Positions 1-10,367 of a stretch of DNA of 64,000 bases are shown here, piece after piece. The stretch is from Verpa conica (lineage: Eukaryota; Ascomycota; Pezizomycetes; Pezizales; Morchellaceae). The position numbers were made by a program, and so were the translations under genes. The notes under the pieces were generated by a model, which worked only from the letters and a program-made list of their open reading frames with translations, ran no database searches and was not told where the DNA came from. Each line of letters begins with the position of its first letter. Position 1 is the first letter of the stretch. The DNA lies in contig JAUFSD010000024.1 of assembly GCA_033030425.1 (NCBI GenBank), positions 186,001-250,000 of the forward strand, given 5' to 3'.

Positions 1-835
1 GAAGGAGAGGGAGGTGAGTTTCCAGTCGGACTAGAGGAGAAGTTGTCAGTATTGATATGTAAAAGTGTGAAGAAGCTGAAGGGGTCTAAGAGGACTGCGA
101 GATCCGAGTACCAGAATATGTACCGGGTCCATGGAGCTATAGCTATAGCTAGAGAACAAGGAGCTGCTGGTGGGGGGGGGTTGTAAAGAGCTCTCTCAAG
201 CTATCACTCGTACACAAAATATCACCCACCTTAGCATTCACCATAACCGCCTCCGGTGTAATATTCCCATGAACCAACGCAGCACTCTCGTGCAGAAATT
301 CCAATGCCTTTCCAATCTGTAGTAAACCCTTCTGGATCTCTAGTTCATCAATTTCCACCTCCCCTCTCCTCCTACTGCCGTTCGCACTATCCCTTCCATA
401 CCTTCCATTACTCCTCCCCTCCTCTTCGTCCTTCTCCTGCAACAGCGTTGAAAGACTGCTTAATACGGCCTCTGTCGCAAACATTAGTCCCCCACCCCGT
501 GTGTCCTCCACCGGCTCGACAAGCTCTAGCACACAAGGATGCCGTAGTCGCGCAAGTAAGCTTGCCTCTTTCTTTAGCCTCTCCACGACCTCATCTTGCG
601 CAGCCTTCAAGCCGTCCCTGGAGCTTCCACCGCCGCGGAGTGAGAGCCCATTACTAGAGCCACCGCCGGAATCGAGGGATTTTCGTTCAAAGATCCAGAC
701 CGAGACAGATTGGTTAGTTTTCTTCTTTTTAGCGTCATGGATCTTCCAAGGGCCAGAATGAGCGACTGGCGCAGGTGATAGTATGTAGTTTGAAGTGATG
801 TTCGAAGTGAATGACTTGAGGGCGTTTGTGAACAT
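1..835 (-). CDS. SCY1: SCY1-like (SCYL2-type) pseudokinase, 5' part, truncated by window edge
   Basis: SCY1/SCYL2 proteins are catalytically weak kinase-fold proteins that work in clathrin-dependent trafficking between trans-Golgi and endosomes. Translation starts at 835. The N-terminus matches the family: an ALKSF...NYILSP opening, then SGPWKIHDAKKK, a strand ending in a VSVWIFERK-like segment where the ATP-binding lysine lies, and LLARLRHPCVLELVEP. The catalytic loop reads VHGNITPEAV, where active kinases have HRD, so the catalytic aspartate is absent, as expected for the family. The first exon ends at 230 after VNAK; an intron covers 31-229 (GTGGGT donor, CTCTAG acceptor), and the next exon at 30-1 reads SDWKLTSLSF, the family continuation. 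Both junctions are phase 0. A Gly/Ser-rich insert sits near residue 55-70. The rest of the gene lies left of the window. Confidence 0.88.
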
Positions 836-2166
836 GTTGTCCTTGTATGTCGCGTGTACCGCGGTAGAATTTTGAAAAGCTAGGAGTATGTTGTATTCTC
901 ACCGGGAGAGGACCTATTTTATTTTTTAGAGAGCCTCGCACAGGAGGGTGGTGGGGAGTGGGTGAAGATCGCCGCTCTCCGTTTTTTTTGGGCGCAGTTG
1001 CGAAATGTTCGAGATGTTCTTGGTGTTGAACTCCTGACAGGAGACTGCGGCTGAACAAAGGACGGAAATAGCTGCCCCACTAAGAAGTGCCGACGTCACG
1101 CAAAAATGAACAGAATGTTGTATGGATCTGAGATATGGCGGAGGGTTTCTGTGATTTCCATTCTATTCTACAGTCAATACAGTCCACCGCTGATTGACTG
1201 AGCGAGAGAGAGACATTGAGGCGTTTCCATGAAGGTGGCTCAGCCCCCTGCAAGCACAGGGCCAATGGATTGTCTGCATAGGAGGAGGGTACATACTTTG
1301 CAGTCTTGATAACTCTCCTAGGAAGGGTATATACCTCTGATAACTCCACCTCTCGTGTGCATGATAGAGCACATATATTAGTCTTTCATCTCATATCTTA
1401 ACGTTCAATTCTAGCCCCTTGCTGGGGCTCTGGAAGGAATATCAGCCACTTGAAGCTATTACTAGAAGTATTCAAGCATCCCCGCGGTTTATTGCCTCGC
1501 TAATCCCCAGCATCAGGCATGAGATCGTAATGAGCTTGATGAGCTGATTCTCCTTTCCCACCGCCTAATCATTATATCAAGTTGCAGGAGGAAATAGCCA
1601 ATATAATCCTTGACAAGCACTATCAGAACCGGACCCCGCGGCGAGCTCACGGAATAAAAATCCTACCACGGGGCAAAAAGCAAAAATAAAATCAACACTT
1701 GGGCTCGCGAATTGATTCTCCCATATTATTTCCCTTTTTGGGGCATTCGGGGGATGTGAGGGGTCAGGCAGACATCTACGCTAGAGAGCTTTCACCTCAC
1801 GTGCACAGAGGGGGTTCTATTCTCAGTTCAATGAGGTTATGGCGGTTGTCAAGTAGCCGACGTCACCCCGAGTCTCTTTGACAGCTACATAACTATTGGT
1901 GCCACCCTGAGATAGCGATGCTCTGAGGACCAAACTTCAAAGCCGACAAAAACCGCTCACGTTAAGCTGAGTATTTCTATTTGCCAGGTATCTAAGACTC
2001 TTGACGATCTCGGGACAAAATTTGGACGACATCACCCACCTCTTCGCCCCCACTGTAGATACTCAAGGTCCATTTCAACCACCGGTGCTCAGGAAAATAT
2101 ACACAGTATCTAGCCTTTAGTGTCCTGTGAGGGAAATTCCAAGAGTCATCAATTGCCTTAACGATA
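836..2166. other. intergenic region, no gene recognised
   Basis: This stretch separates two divergently transcribed genes (SCY1-like leftwards, TPR-protease rightwards). It should hold both promoters. Short open frames here have no recognisable motif and look like chance. I see no repeat or RNA gene. Confidence 0.6.
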
Positions 2167-5100
2167 ATGGAGTCACGGAGGCCATTCCAAGGGAGGATTA
2201 GTAGTCTTTTTCAACGGAAACGGAAAACTGCTGAACCTAGCTCCCCTACCTTTCAGCAATCTGACCTCGAGTCAATATCTTTTCAAGCATATGGGCTTTG
2301 GCGAAAGGGTATGTGGAAGGAGCTAGAGGAGCTACTACTACCAGCGCTACCTACGATGAGGAGATCACTTGGCGAAGTGAACTTTGCCACCCTGAGGTCA
2401 ACATTCTTCCTTGCACAAGCATTTGCAGAACAAGTTCGATGGGATGAAGTGGAAGACTTACTGTTGCCAGCACTACCGATGATAAAGAAGGCGGTGGGTG
2501 ATGCTGATTCAGCCACCTTGCGGTCGATAGTCCTCCTCGCGCAAGCGTTTGTACAAGAAGGCCGGTGGAAGGAGGTGGAAGAACTCCTCTTCCCAGCGTT
2601 GCCAAAAATGAAGGAGGTGTTAGGGAAATCGAATACAGTCACCTTATATTCAACATACTTTCTTGCAGCAACCTCTTTGAACCAATCACGATGGGGGCAG
2701 GTAGAAGAGCTTTTACTCACCGCATTGCCAATGATGAGGAAGGAACTGGGCCAGAGGAATTCAGCCACCCTGCGGTCAACGTTCTTCCTTGCACAGGCGT
2801 TTGCGCATCAGGTTCGGTGGAAGGAAGTAGAAAAGCTGCTACTACCAGCACTGCCGAAGATGAGGGGCGCATTAGGTGAACTGGACCCAGTCACCTTACG
2901 GTCAACAGCTGTTCTTGCACAGGCATTTGCCCAAGATGACCTGTGGGAGGAAATTGAGGAACTCCTGTTTCCAGCACTTCCAAAGATAAGGGAGGGGCTA
3001 GGCGATGCGAGTACAGTCACCCTTGAATCAATATACTTTCTATCAACAGCACTCTTGAGCCAAGGTCGGTGGAAGGAAGTGGAAGAGCTTCTATTGCCAG
3101 CGTTGCCGGTAATGAAGAGTGAGGATGAAGCACATCCAGTAACTCTTGGCTCAACCTTCTTCCTTGCAGAAGCATTATCTGAGCAAGGCCAATGGGGGAA
3201 AGTAGAGGAGCTTTTGTACCCAGCCCTAAAAATTATGAAGAGCTCGGAGGATCAAGGCAAGGGGGATCCAATTACTCTCCGATCAACTTTTCTTCTTGCT
3301 GCCACCTTTTCAAGACAAGATAGATGGACTGAAGTAGAGGAGCTATTGTTGCCAGCGTTGCCGATAATGAAGAATAAGGATGAAGCGGATTCAGCCACGT
3401 TAGGATCAACATATCTTCTCGCGGAGGTCTTTTCGAGGCAAGGGCGGTGGAAAGATGTGGAAGAGTTGCTCCTGCCAGCATTGCCGGCGGTTAAAGAACT
3501 AGGTGAAGAGCATTGGCTTGCTTTGAAAGTGTCCGAGGTTCTCGAAAGGGCGATGCTTAAACAGAATCCGGATCGGGATTTAGCGAGTGGAAGCAAGGCA
3601 AAAAAAAGTGTACTTTCAAGACGTGTAAGCGTTTTACAAATTCTAATCTTCATTACCCCCCACTCTACCCTTTGAACAGTGAGAAAAATTGAACCTAAGG
3701 TTTGTTTCTCAAAATATATAGAAGCGTCATCAGTATAAACCGAACAAGGAGCCAATACCCGAAAATGTCATCGTACCTTACTTGAAAAGTCTCTTTAGCC
3801 ATCAAAATACCGAACTTGGGTTCCGGATATCTCTTCAGGGACTTCTATCCTTACCATCATCAGCCACTAAAATCTCTGAGTTCTCTATAGAATTCAGGGA
3901 TTTTACTATTGATTCAATAGCCCATTCGATTTTCATGACGTATGGAATTGAGGATGGTGAGAAATTGATATTCTACTCGAGCGAAACTAGCATCAAATAT
4001 ACCGAACAAGAGCTAGTAGAACATTTTAGGACCTCTCTGCTAGGCCTGTTAAAAATTGCATATGTCCCTGTAGGAAGCGAGAAGACGATGACGAGCTGTC
4101 ATTGGTTAGCACAAGAATTTGATGGTCGAGCGAGGCGTACCATCTGGTCGGTGATTACAGAAATGGATGGTGTTGAAAATATTGAGGTGGGGCGATTGGA
4201 CGGGAAAGGGAATCTTTTTGCAGTGGTATATCGCTATTCGGAGGAGCAGTCACTTTCGCCTTTACAGAGTGCTATCTTGCCTTGGGTTGAAATCCGGAAT
4301 TGCCACTCTTCAGGTCCAGAATTTAACAACGAATCCTCAGACTTAAGACCCGGACTCGCAGAACAAAGGCAGACTACAATCTTGGTACAAGGTGAACTAT
4401 TTTGCGAGGAGCTCTCCAACGAATTATCACCGAGTCCACCCCCAAGCCCCTCCTGCGATTCTTCTCAAGGCTCCTCTAGCGACTCTTCTCCTAACTCATC
4501 TCTGGATACAAATTCGTCCCACACTAATTATCTCCTTGCCGGATCTGGTCTAAGACCACATATTAATATTACCCCAGCCACCTCTGACGATAACACAAAA
4601 TATCTCTACGACCCTGTTACCACCCCAATTGGCACACTCGGATGCTTTATGGCTCAAGTAGAGCCTATAGGAGAAGGAAAATCTGTTTACCGTGGTTTAT
4701 GCGGGCTGACTACTGGACATGTCATTGGGAATGACATCGACAAAGCATATCTTGTTACGGATGGAGATGCGGAAAAGTATACGATAACACATACAGCTGC
4801 GATCCCCGAACCGTTCCGCCGCCAGAACGAAAAACCAAACTTCATCAATAGCGCTACATGGAGTCCGCAACATGACCAAGTTGTCTTTTTGGAAGTACCA
4901 CCTCACCCTCAAATTAAACCGGGAATCGAAAACCTGGACTGCCTTGCCTTGGCCCGTACTCTTAACTGGTGTATTGAGGATGATTGCTCCCAGCTCTCTC
5001 CTACTGAGGTCCAATCCGACATTTTGTGGCTAGCCGCAAGCCAGCGGCCTTCACTGGTCGTGTATAAGCATGGCGCGGCGACAGGTCTAACCCAGGGATA

Positions 5101-5467
5101 TCTGGTCGGACTGTCTCATTCCCGGCCAAAGTGCAAAATTCCGGAGGGAGTTAAACTAATACCGAAAGATATCGAATATCCATTGTGGGGTATTGTGGAG
5201 TGTGTTGACACCGAAACCCCATTCTCTAGAGAGGGAGACTCGGGCGCAATGGTTTATATTAGAAATGAAGAAGGGAAAGTAACCCCAATAGGGATTCACT
5301 GCGGTGTATTTGATGACAAATCATATTTTATGATTTTGTCGATCGCTGTTGAAGTAGTAGAGCAGGTGATGGGGGAGCATCTGGGCATAGAACTTGAGCT
5401 AGAATTTTTAGGTGGGAGTGGGGATATAGGAGAGTTAGGTAAAGGCATTACTCATACCCAAGAATAG
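2167..5467 (+). CDS. TPR-repeat / trypsin-like serine protease fusion protein (2 exons)
   Basis: Exons 2167-3624 and 3722-5467 join in phase 0 across a 97-nt intron (GTAAGC donor, ATATAG acceptor), giving 1067 residues. The second frame has no ATG near its start but stays open back to the acceptor, which supports the junction. Residues about 45-460 hold ten tandem repeats of about 42 residues of the form W.EVEELLLPALP.M....G....TLRSTFFLAQAF, like the TPR repeats of fungal NLR and kinesin-light-chain-like proteins. A region without a recognised fold follows, then a Ser/Pro-rich linker (about 720-757). The C-terminal domain looks like a chymotrypsin-fold protease: His819 in LTTGHVI, Asp871 in HDQVVFLEV, Ser993 in REGDSGAM, then PIGIHCG. 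There is no signal peptide, so it is probably intracellular. The substrate is unknown. TPR plus protease suggests a sensor/effector design, which is inference. Confidence 0.8.
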
Positions 5468-6227
5468 GAGATTGTAGCTATAGTAAGGATGGTCGAGGTG
5501 AAAACGCTCTATCATTGGATTAAGATACGTATGGGGGTTCGGGATTATTGGTTTGTTTATGTTTTCTTGAAGTTTATTCTCGAGCGAAGATTATGGAATA
5601 GGAATTTGCGGTAGGTTCATGTATTATTGTCGTTTTCTTTCTTTGTTTTGAACTATTGTATCCTTGCTATGAAGTGTAAGACAGGTTATATTTGCTGTCG
5701 GGCGTGGTAACAAGGTTTAGTTTTCATAAATGTTGACATTCCAGAATTGACTTGTAAGAGCTGCTAATGTGAATTTGCCCGCACAGATTTCCTACTTCTA
5801 TTACTAATTACCAACCATTAGAGGGCTCCATAGACCTCTCCGGGAGACTTTCCCTGTCCAGATGCAGAGGTTGTGACGGCTGAAAAGGGAAGATTACCCC
5901 ACCATTTACCCCGACAACACTCAAAATGGACAAAACTTCTCCAAAGAGACCCAGATAGGCGATGATTTCCCTGATAATAAATATATTCTCTCCACGTGAT
6001 GTCCAGATACATCTACAGATAGTCCCACCGCTGATCTCCGCCATGTAAATAATTATAGTCAGCCTCATTAAAAACCTCCAACGGGGATTGTCTTGACAAT
6101 TTCCCCCGTCAAGCTTCTCCGAGCCCCCCCGGTCGAATATCTGGAAGAGCTCTATATAATCATCCTCTCTTTCACCTCCCATCCTCCATCCCATCTTTAG
6201 TTCTTCTCTCCACTCATCACTAGCACA
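5468..6227. other. intergenic; promoter of aminotransferase gene
   Basis: No coding signal. The right-hand end carries pyrimidine-rich DNA and a TATA-like box just upstream of the aminotransferase start. Confidence 0.5.
6153..6159 (+). promoter_or_regulatory. TATA-like box
   Basis: TATATAA lies about 70 nt upstream of the aminotransferase ATG and is followed by CT-rich leader sequence typical of fungal start regions. No experimental start site is known. Confidence 0.4.
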
Positions 6228-7621
6228 ATGCTGCGCTCCTCGCTCCTTCGTGCCCCGCGCATGGCCCTCGGGCTCAGGGCCTATAGTGTCCAGGCGCCCA
6301 CAAAGCTCCCAGATATCGATTCTTCAAAATTGGCCATTACACGTACTCAGACTCCCAAAGAGATGCTGAAGCCGGAGGAGCTCGTATTCGGGCGGACTTT
6401 CACTGGTTGGTTTCCCCCCACACATCACCCCTCTCTTTCCCCGCCGTATCCTCAATCCCATATATATCTACAAAACCCAATTGAGCCATGACAGTAAATA
6501 ATAATCCTTTCAACAGATCATATGCTCTCAATCGAATGGACCTCTACAGACGGCTGGAATGCCCCCCGGATAACACCGTACCAGAACCTCTCCCTCGACC
6601 CCGCAACCTGCGTCTTCCACTACGCATTCGAATGCTTCGAGGGGATGAAAGCCTACCGGGACAAATCCGGCCGCACCCGTCTTTTCCGGCCGCACCGCAA
6701 CATGGCCCGCCTCAATGCCTCATCCGCAAGAATCGCACTCCCCACCTTCGACGCCGAAGAAATGATTAGATGCATCTCGGCCTTTGTCTCCGTAGACCAA
6801 AAATTCGTTCCCCAGAAGCGCGGCTACTCACTCTACCTCCGCCCAACGATGATCGGGACCCAGAGGACACTAGGGGTCGGTCCACCTGGAAGCGCACTGT
6901 TGTATGTCATTGCGTCTCCAGTCGGGCCTTACTATCCGACCGGGTTCAAGGCCGTATCGCTCGAGGCCACGTCTCAGTATATCCGCGCCTGGCCCGGCGG
7001 TGTCGGCAACATGAAGCTCGGCGCAAACTATGCTCCTTGCATCATGCCCCAGATCGAAGCGGCTTCGCGCGGGTTCCACCAGAACTTGTGGTTGTTTGGT
7101 GAGGAGGGTTATGTCACTGAGGTTGGCACCATGAACCTATTCGTTGCGTGGACTCTCCCGTCAGGTGAAAAAGAGCTTGTTACTGCGCCGCTCGATGGGA
7201 CGATTTTGGAGGGGGTTACGAGGGATTGTTTGTTGGCGCTTGCGCGCGAGTTTCTTGTTGGCGAGGGGTGGATTGTGTCTGAGAGGAAGTACACTATCGC
7301 TGAGGTTGCCAAGGCTGCGGATGAGGGGAGGTTGATTGAGGCGTTTGGATCGGGAACGGCTGCTGTTGTGTCACCTATCAGGAGGATCGCCTGGGACGGG
7401 GGTGTTGGTGGAACTGCAAGGGATATCAGTGTGCCGCTTCAGGATGGTAAGGAGGCTGGTGTCATTGCGGAGAGGATGTGGGGGTGGATGGAGGAGAGGC
7501 AATATGGTGATGTTGAGACTGAGGGGTGGAGGTGAGTTTACTGAAATCTTGCCTAATATTCAATACAAGACGCAGTGCTAATTGGATCTATAGTTACGTT
7601 GTCCCCGATGTGAAATACTAG
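6228..7621 (+). CDS. BAT1: branched-chain amino acid aminotransferase, mitochondrial (3 exons)
   Basis: This PLP enzyme (class IV aminotransferase) transfers the amino group between Leu, Ile or Val and 2-oxoglutarate, the last step of branched-chain synthesis and first of breakdown. Exons are 6228-6405, 6517-7531 and 7594-7621, giving 406 residues, the usual size. The 111-nt first intron splits the FGRTFT/DHML motif in phase 1. The 62-nt last intron (GTGAGT, CTATAG) adds a nine-codon exon ending SYVVPDVKY; without it the frame stops at 7535. Visible motifs are FHYAFECFEGMKAYR, LYLRPTMIGT, the PLP-lysine site GNMKLGANYAP (Lys226), EVGTMNLF and a GSGTAAVVSP phosphate-binding segment. The N-terminus (MLRSSLLRAPRMALGLRAYS) is Arg-rich and amphipathic, consistent with mitochondrial import. 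The symbol follows the yeast mitochondrial isozyme; which fungal paralogue this is cannot be told. Confidence 0.95.
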
Positions 7622-8849
7622 GCGGTGGATATACGCGGGAGAGAGAGTTAAACTAGATGTACGACCTAGAAGCGAGGAAAATGCTACAATTAACCCAATC
7701 GCTGCCACCCTAATTTCAATTCTCATAGATGGGATCTTGAAACCCTTCCTCTGTTTTTTCCTCTTTTTTCCCCTCTTTTTTCCTCCTCTTCACCCCCAAA
7801 ATAGCTTTTGTGGGTGCCGGTTGCTTTTTTGGCTAGATTTAAATTTCTTTTTTCCCCCCATGTCTTTCCTATCATTCTGGTTTTTAGAGCGCGAGGTTGG
7901 AATAAGAGACCAATTCCCGTTCCGGAAGTTTGAGAGCCGAGTGATAGTTTATGACTAAGTGACAAGATTGCAGTACGGCCCATATTAGGATTAGTATTCG
8001 TCTATAAATAGGGAGTAAGAGCGAAAGAGCCCATGACAAGATTCAAGAGTAGGAAGTAGGAAGTAGGCAGGGAACCCTATTGGAGCTTAAAGCAGAAAGG
8101 AGCTGTTTGTACTATTCCTAAGGGAACCTTCTTGTGGAAAGCGGGTACGTGCATACAACTCTATGCAAATTACCCTGCATTGGTGGTCGAGCCTTAGTGA
8201 GGTCCTACCATATAGGGTTAGGGCTAATTATAGTTTGGTTTAGGCTCTCGTAGGATGTTACTGGAGATGCTGATATCCTCATTGGAAAGTATTAAAAACC
8301 AATGATTTGCTTAAGATTTTAAGCTTCATCTTCGCCTTAAGTTTGAGACCAATACTGCTTTAAAATATAGGCGGGCTTAATTAGCTTGGAGTAGATTTAA
8401 GGATTTCAACTCCAATTAGGCTTATAACAATTAAGAGTATGGATAATCTATGTATGTAGTACTCTCTGCAGCTTCCCATGATATCCAATACGGCTGCCTA
8501 CTTTGACAGTCGCTCCCATGCGCTGCATGAAGGTCCCTGGTCCGGAAAACTACTCCCCTTCTTAATTTACTTATTAACCATCCCACGAAAGTGTTTATGC
8601 ATAATTATTAGACTCTATATAACCACTATCATTCGATAGGTCTCGGCGTTGGTTCCTGCATTGGTTTGATATCGGGGGCTATAACACCAATCAAGGAAGT
8701 CTATAGCTCATGGGTTTTATGCTTTAAGTTGTGACAGCTTCCACCGTTTGTACATTATGGAGTATAAAAGAGGCTGGCTATACCACTGTTGATCTTTATA
8801 TAAAAACACAATTTGTAGTCTCCTTCCCACTTACAAAAGAGCCGGAAAT
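7622..8849. other. intergenic region
   Basis: AT-rich spacer with no recognisable gene. It holds polypyrimidine tracts near 7745-7790 and a short direct repeat of AAGTAGG units near 8049-8068. TATA-like sequences at 8761-8770 and about 8793-8805 probably serve the downstream secreted-protein gene. Confidence 0.5.
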
Positions 8850-9590
8850 ATGCATACGACCCAAGTAATCCTCTTCGGAACCATCTTCTCTACTTTAACC
8901 CTTCTCTCCTCCACCACACCGACATCAAAGACCCATACCCAACCCAGCGCCAATACCGCCAAAGAAATACTCCTCACCGACACGCAAGAGTTGTCCGAAA
9001 CCCTCACAGTAAGAACCCCGTCCCCACCAGTACTAATAACCACCCCCAACCCTAATCACACACACATACAGTTCGACACTTTAGACCCCGGCCAACCACC
9101 CAACGGCTACGCCAACTTCGAATGGTCCGACAGCTCCATCCGAATCCTCGAAGCCGGGCATCTCGCGTCTTCCCAGCCCCTCGCAGCACTCATCAACCAA
9201 TACACCGCCGACAACATGCTCACCCACCCGCACCTAAAACTACGCAACGACTCGCACTGGGATGTATTCGACCTATACTCATTCTTCATCTCCCCCGCAT
9301 ACGAGCCGCAGACCTCCCCGCGCATCGAGTTCAACGTCTCGGTCGTGGGCTTCGGCACCCGCGAAGGTCAGGTCACGCCGAGGATGTACAGGGTTGGTGG
9401 GGGGTATTCTCAGGGATATCCGGTTAGGATTGATACGCCGGAGATGCGATGTGTTGCGAAGATTGAGATCTCGTTGACGAGTCAGATTGTGCCTGAGGGT
9501 GGGCCGTTTCAACCGCCGTTTGTGGTGGATGATGTGGTGGTTGGGTGGAAGAATTTGAGTCATCCGGATTGTGTGTATCGGTTTTTGTAG
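8850..9590 (+). CDS. secreted protein of unknown function (2 exons)
   Basis: Exons 8850-9008 and 9072-9590 give 225 residues. The 63-nt intron (GTAAGA donor, CATACAG acceptor, phase 0) contains no in-frame stop, so an intron-blind reading would wrongly insert 21 codons. Removing it joins ...SETLT to FDTLDPG..PNGYANFEW, a pattern I associate with secreted fungal proteins that open with a strand and then N-G-Y/F-x-W. The first ~20 residues are hydrophobic and look like a signal peptide. Two cysteines remain in the mature part (MRCVAK and HPDCVY near the C-terminus), possibly a disulfide, and there are several N-glycosylation sites (NDS, NVS, NLS). The fold is probably beta-rich. No enzyme motif is visible, and I do not recognise the family by name. 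Confidence 0.75.
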   Translation: MHTTQVILFGTIFSTLTLLSSTTPTSKTHTQPSANTAKEILLTDTQELSETLTVRTPSPPVLITTPNPNHTHIQFDTLDPGQPPNGYANFEWSDSSIRILEAGHLASSQPLAALINQYTADNMLTHPHLKLRNDSHWDVFDLYSFFISPAYEPQTSPRIEFNVSVVGFGTREGQVTPRMYRVGGGYSQGYPVRIDTPEMRCVAKIEISLTSQIVPEGGPFQPPFVVDDVVVGWKNLSHPDCVYRFL

Positions 9591-10367
9591 GGTAGGGTCT
9601 AGATGTCTTGGTTGGAGGGTTGTATTTGTTGGATGGGTCTGTGTGGTTTGTGGTAGATTCTGTGGTCCGTTCGATAGTCTTGTTTGTTTGTTTCGAGTGC
9701 TCTAGGAAGAATAAATGGGTGATGGTGGGAAATTAGCTCTGGGAAATGATCGTAGTGATTCTTTTTACAGTTCCAAGAGAACAGGCATTTATAACTAAGA
9801 TATATATCCGCTATGAGAGTTGGGTACCAGGGTTTAACAGGTGTTGGCCAACACTAGCCGAAATAAAGAATTGTTACTTTCTCGTGACAATGATAGTAGA
9901 ATGATTATCAGGAAGATACGTGCTATTATTCAACCCTAAGTAATTAAAGATCGGATCCCTTTATCAGCGAAGGTTTCTTGAGTATAGACCCCTCACCTCC
10001 TCATCTGCTTCCCTCTCATCTCTACCCTCTGGCACCAATTGCCTACAATAACATCTGGTTGCCAGTGGAAAATAGGCTAGTTACACTATTAGTGGAATAT
10101 AATCATTTCCATCAACTATTAATTGAAAACCATAAGAATTCCCGTATAAGATCTGGGATTCCTCGACTTAGTATCCGCGAGTGAGGAATCGTGAAGAGTA
10201 ATCTATCATACTGTCTCACCATACACTTCAACGCAAATGAGGATATAATTGTTTACCACAAATTGCGTAGCACCTACCCTCCCGACTAACCCACCTTTAC
10301 AATATTACCCAAGCCATAAAAACCCATATACATACAATACGCACAACCAAAATAGAACCCAAAAAAA
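9591..10367. other. intergenic, convergent gene ends
   Basis: The secreted-protein gene and the kinase-like gene converge here, so this holds two 3' ends. No gene or repeat is recognised; short open frames in it are C/A-rich low complexity. Confidence 0.5.

Noticed and set aside
2283..3755. Long minus-strand frames across the TPR and protease exons
   Set aside because: They are antisense shadows of the repeats (Ser-rich, repetitive) without motifs.
3782..5467. Separate protease gene starting at 3782
   Set aside because: The codon there is TTG; the frame is open upstream to an acceptor at 3721 and joins the TPR exon in phase.
6488..7102. Additional plus-strand frames inside the aminotransferase
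   Set aside because: They are out-of-frame shadows of exon 2.
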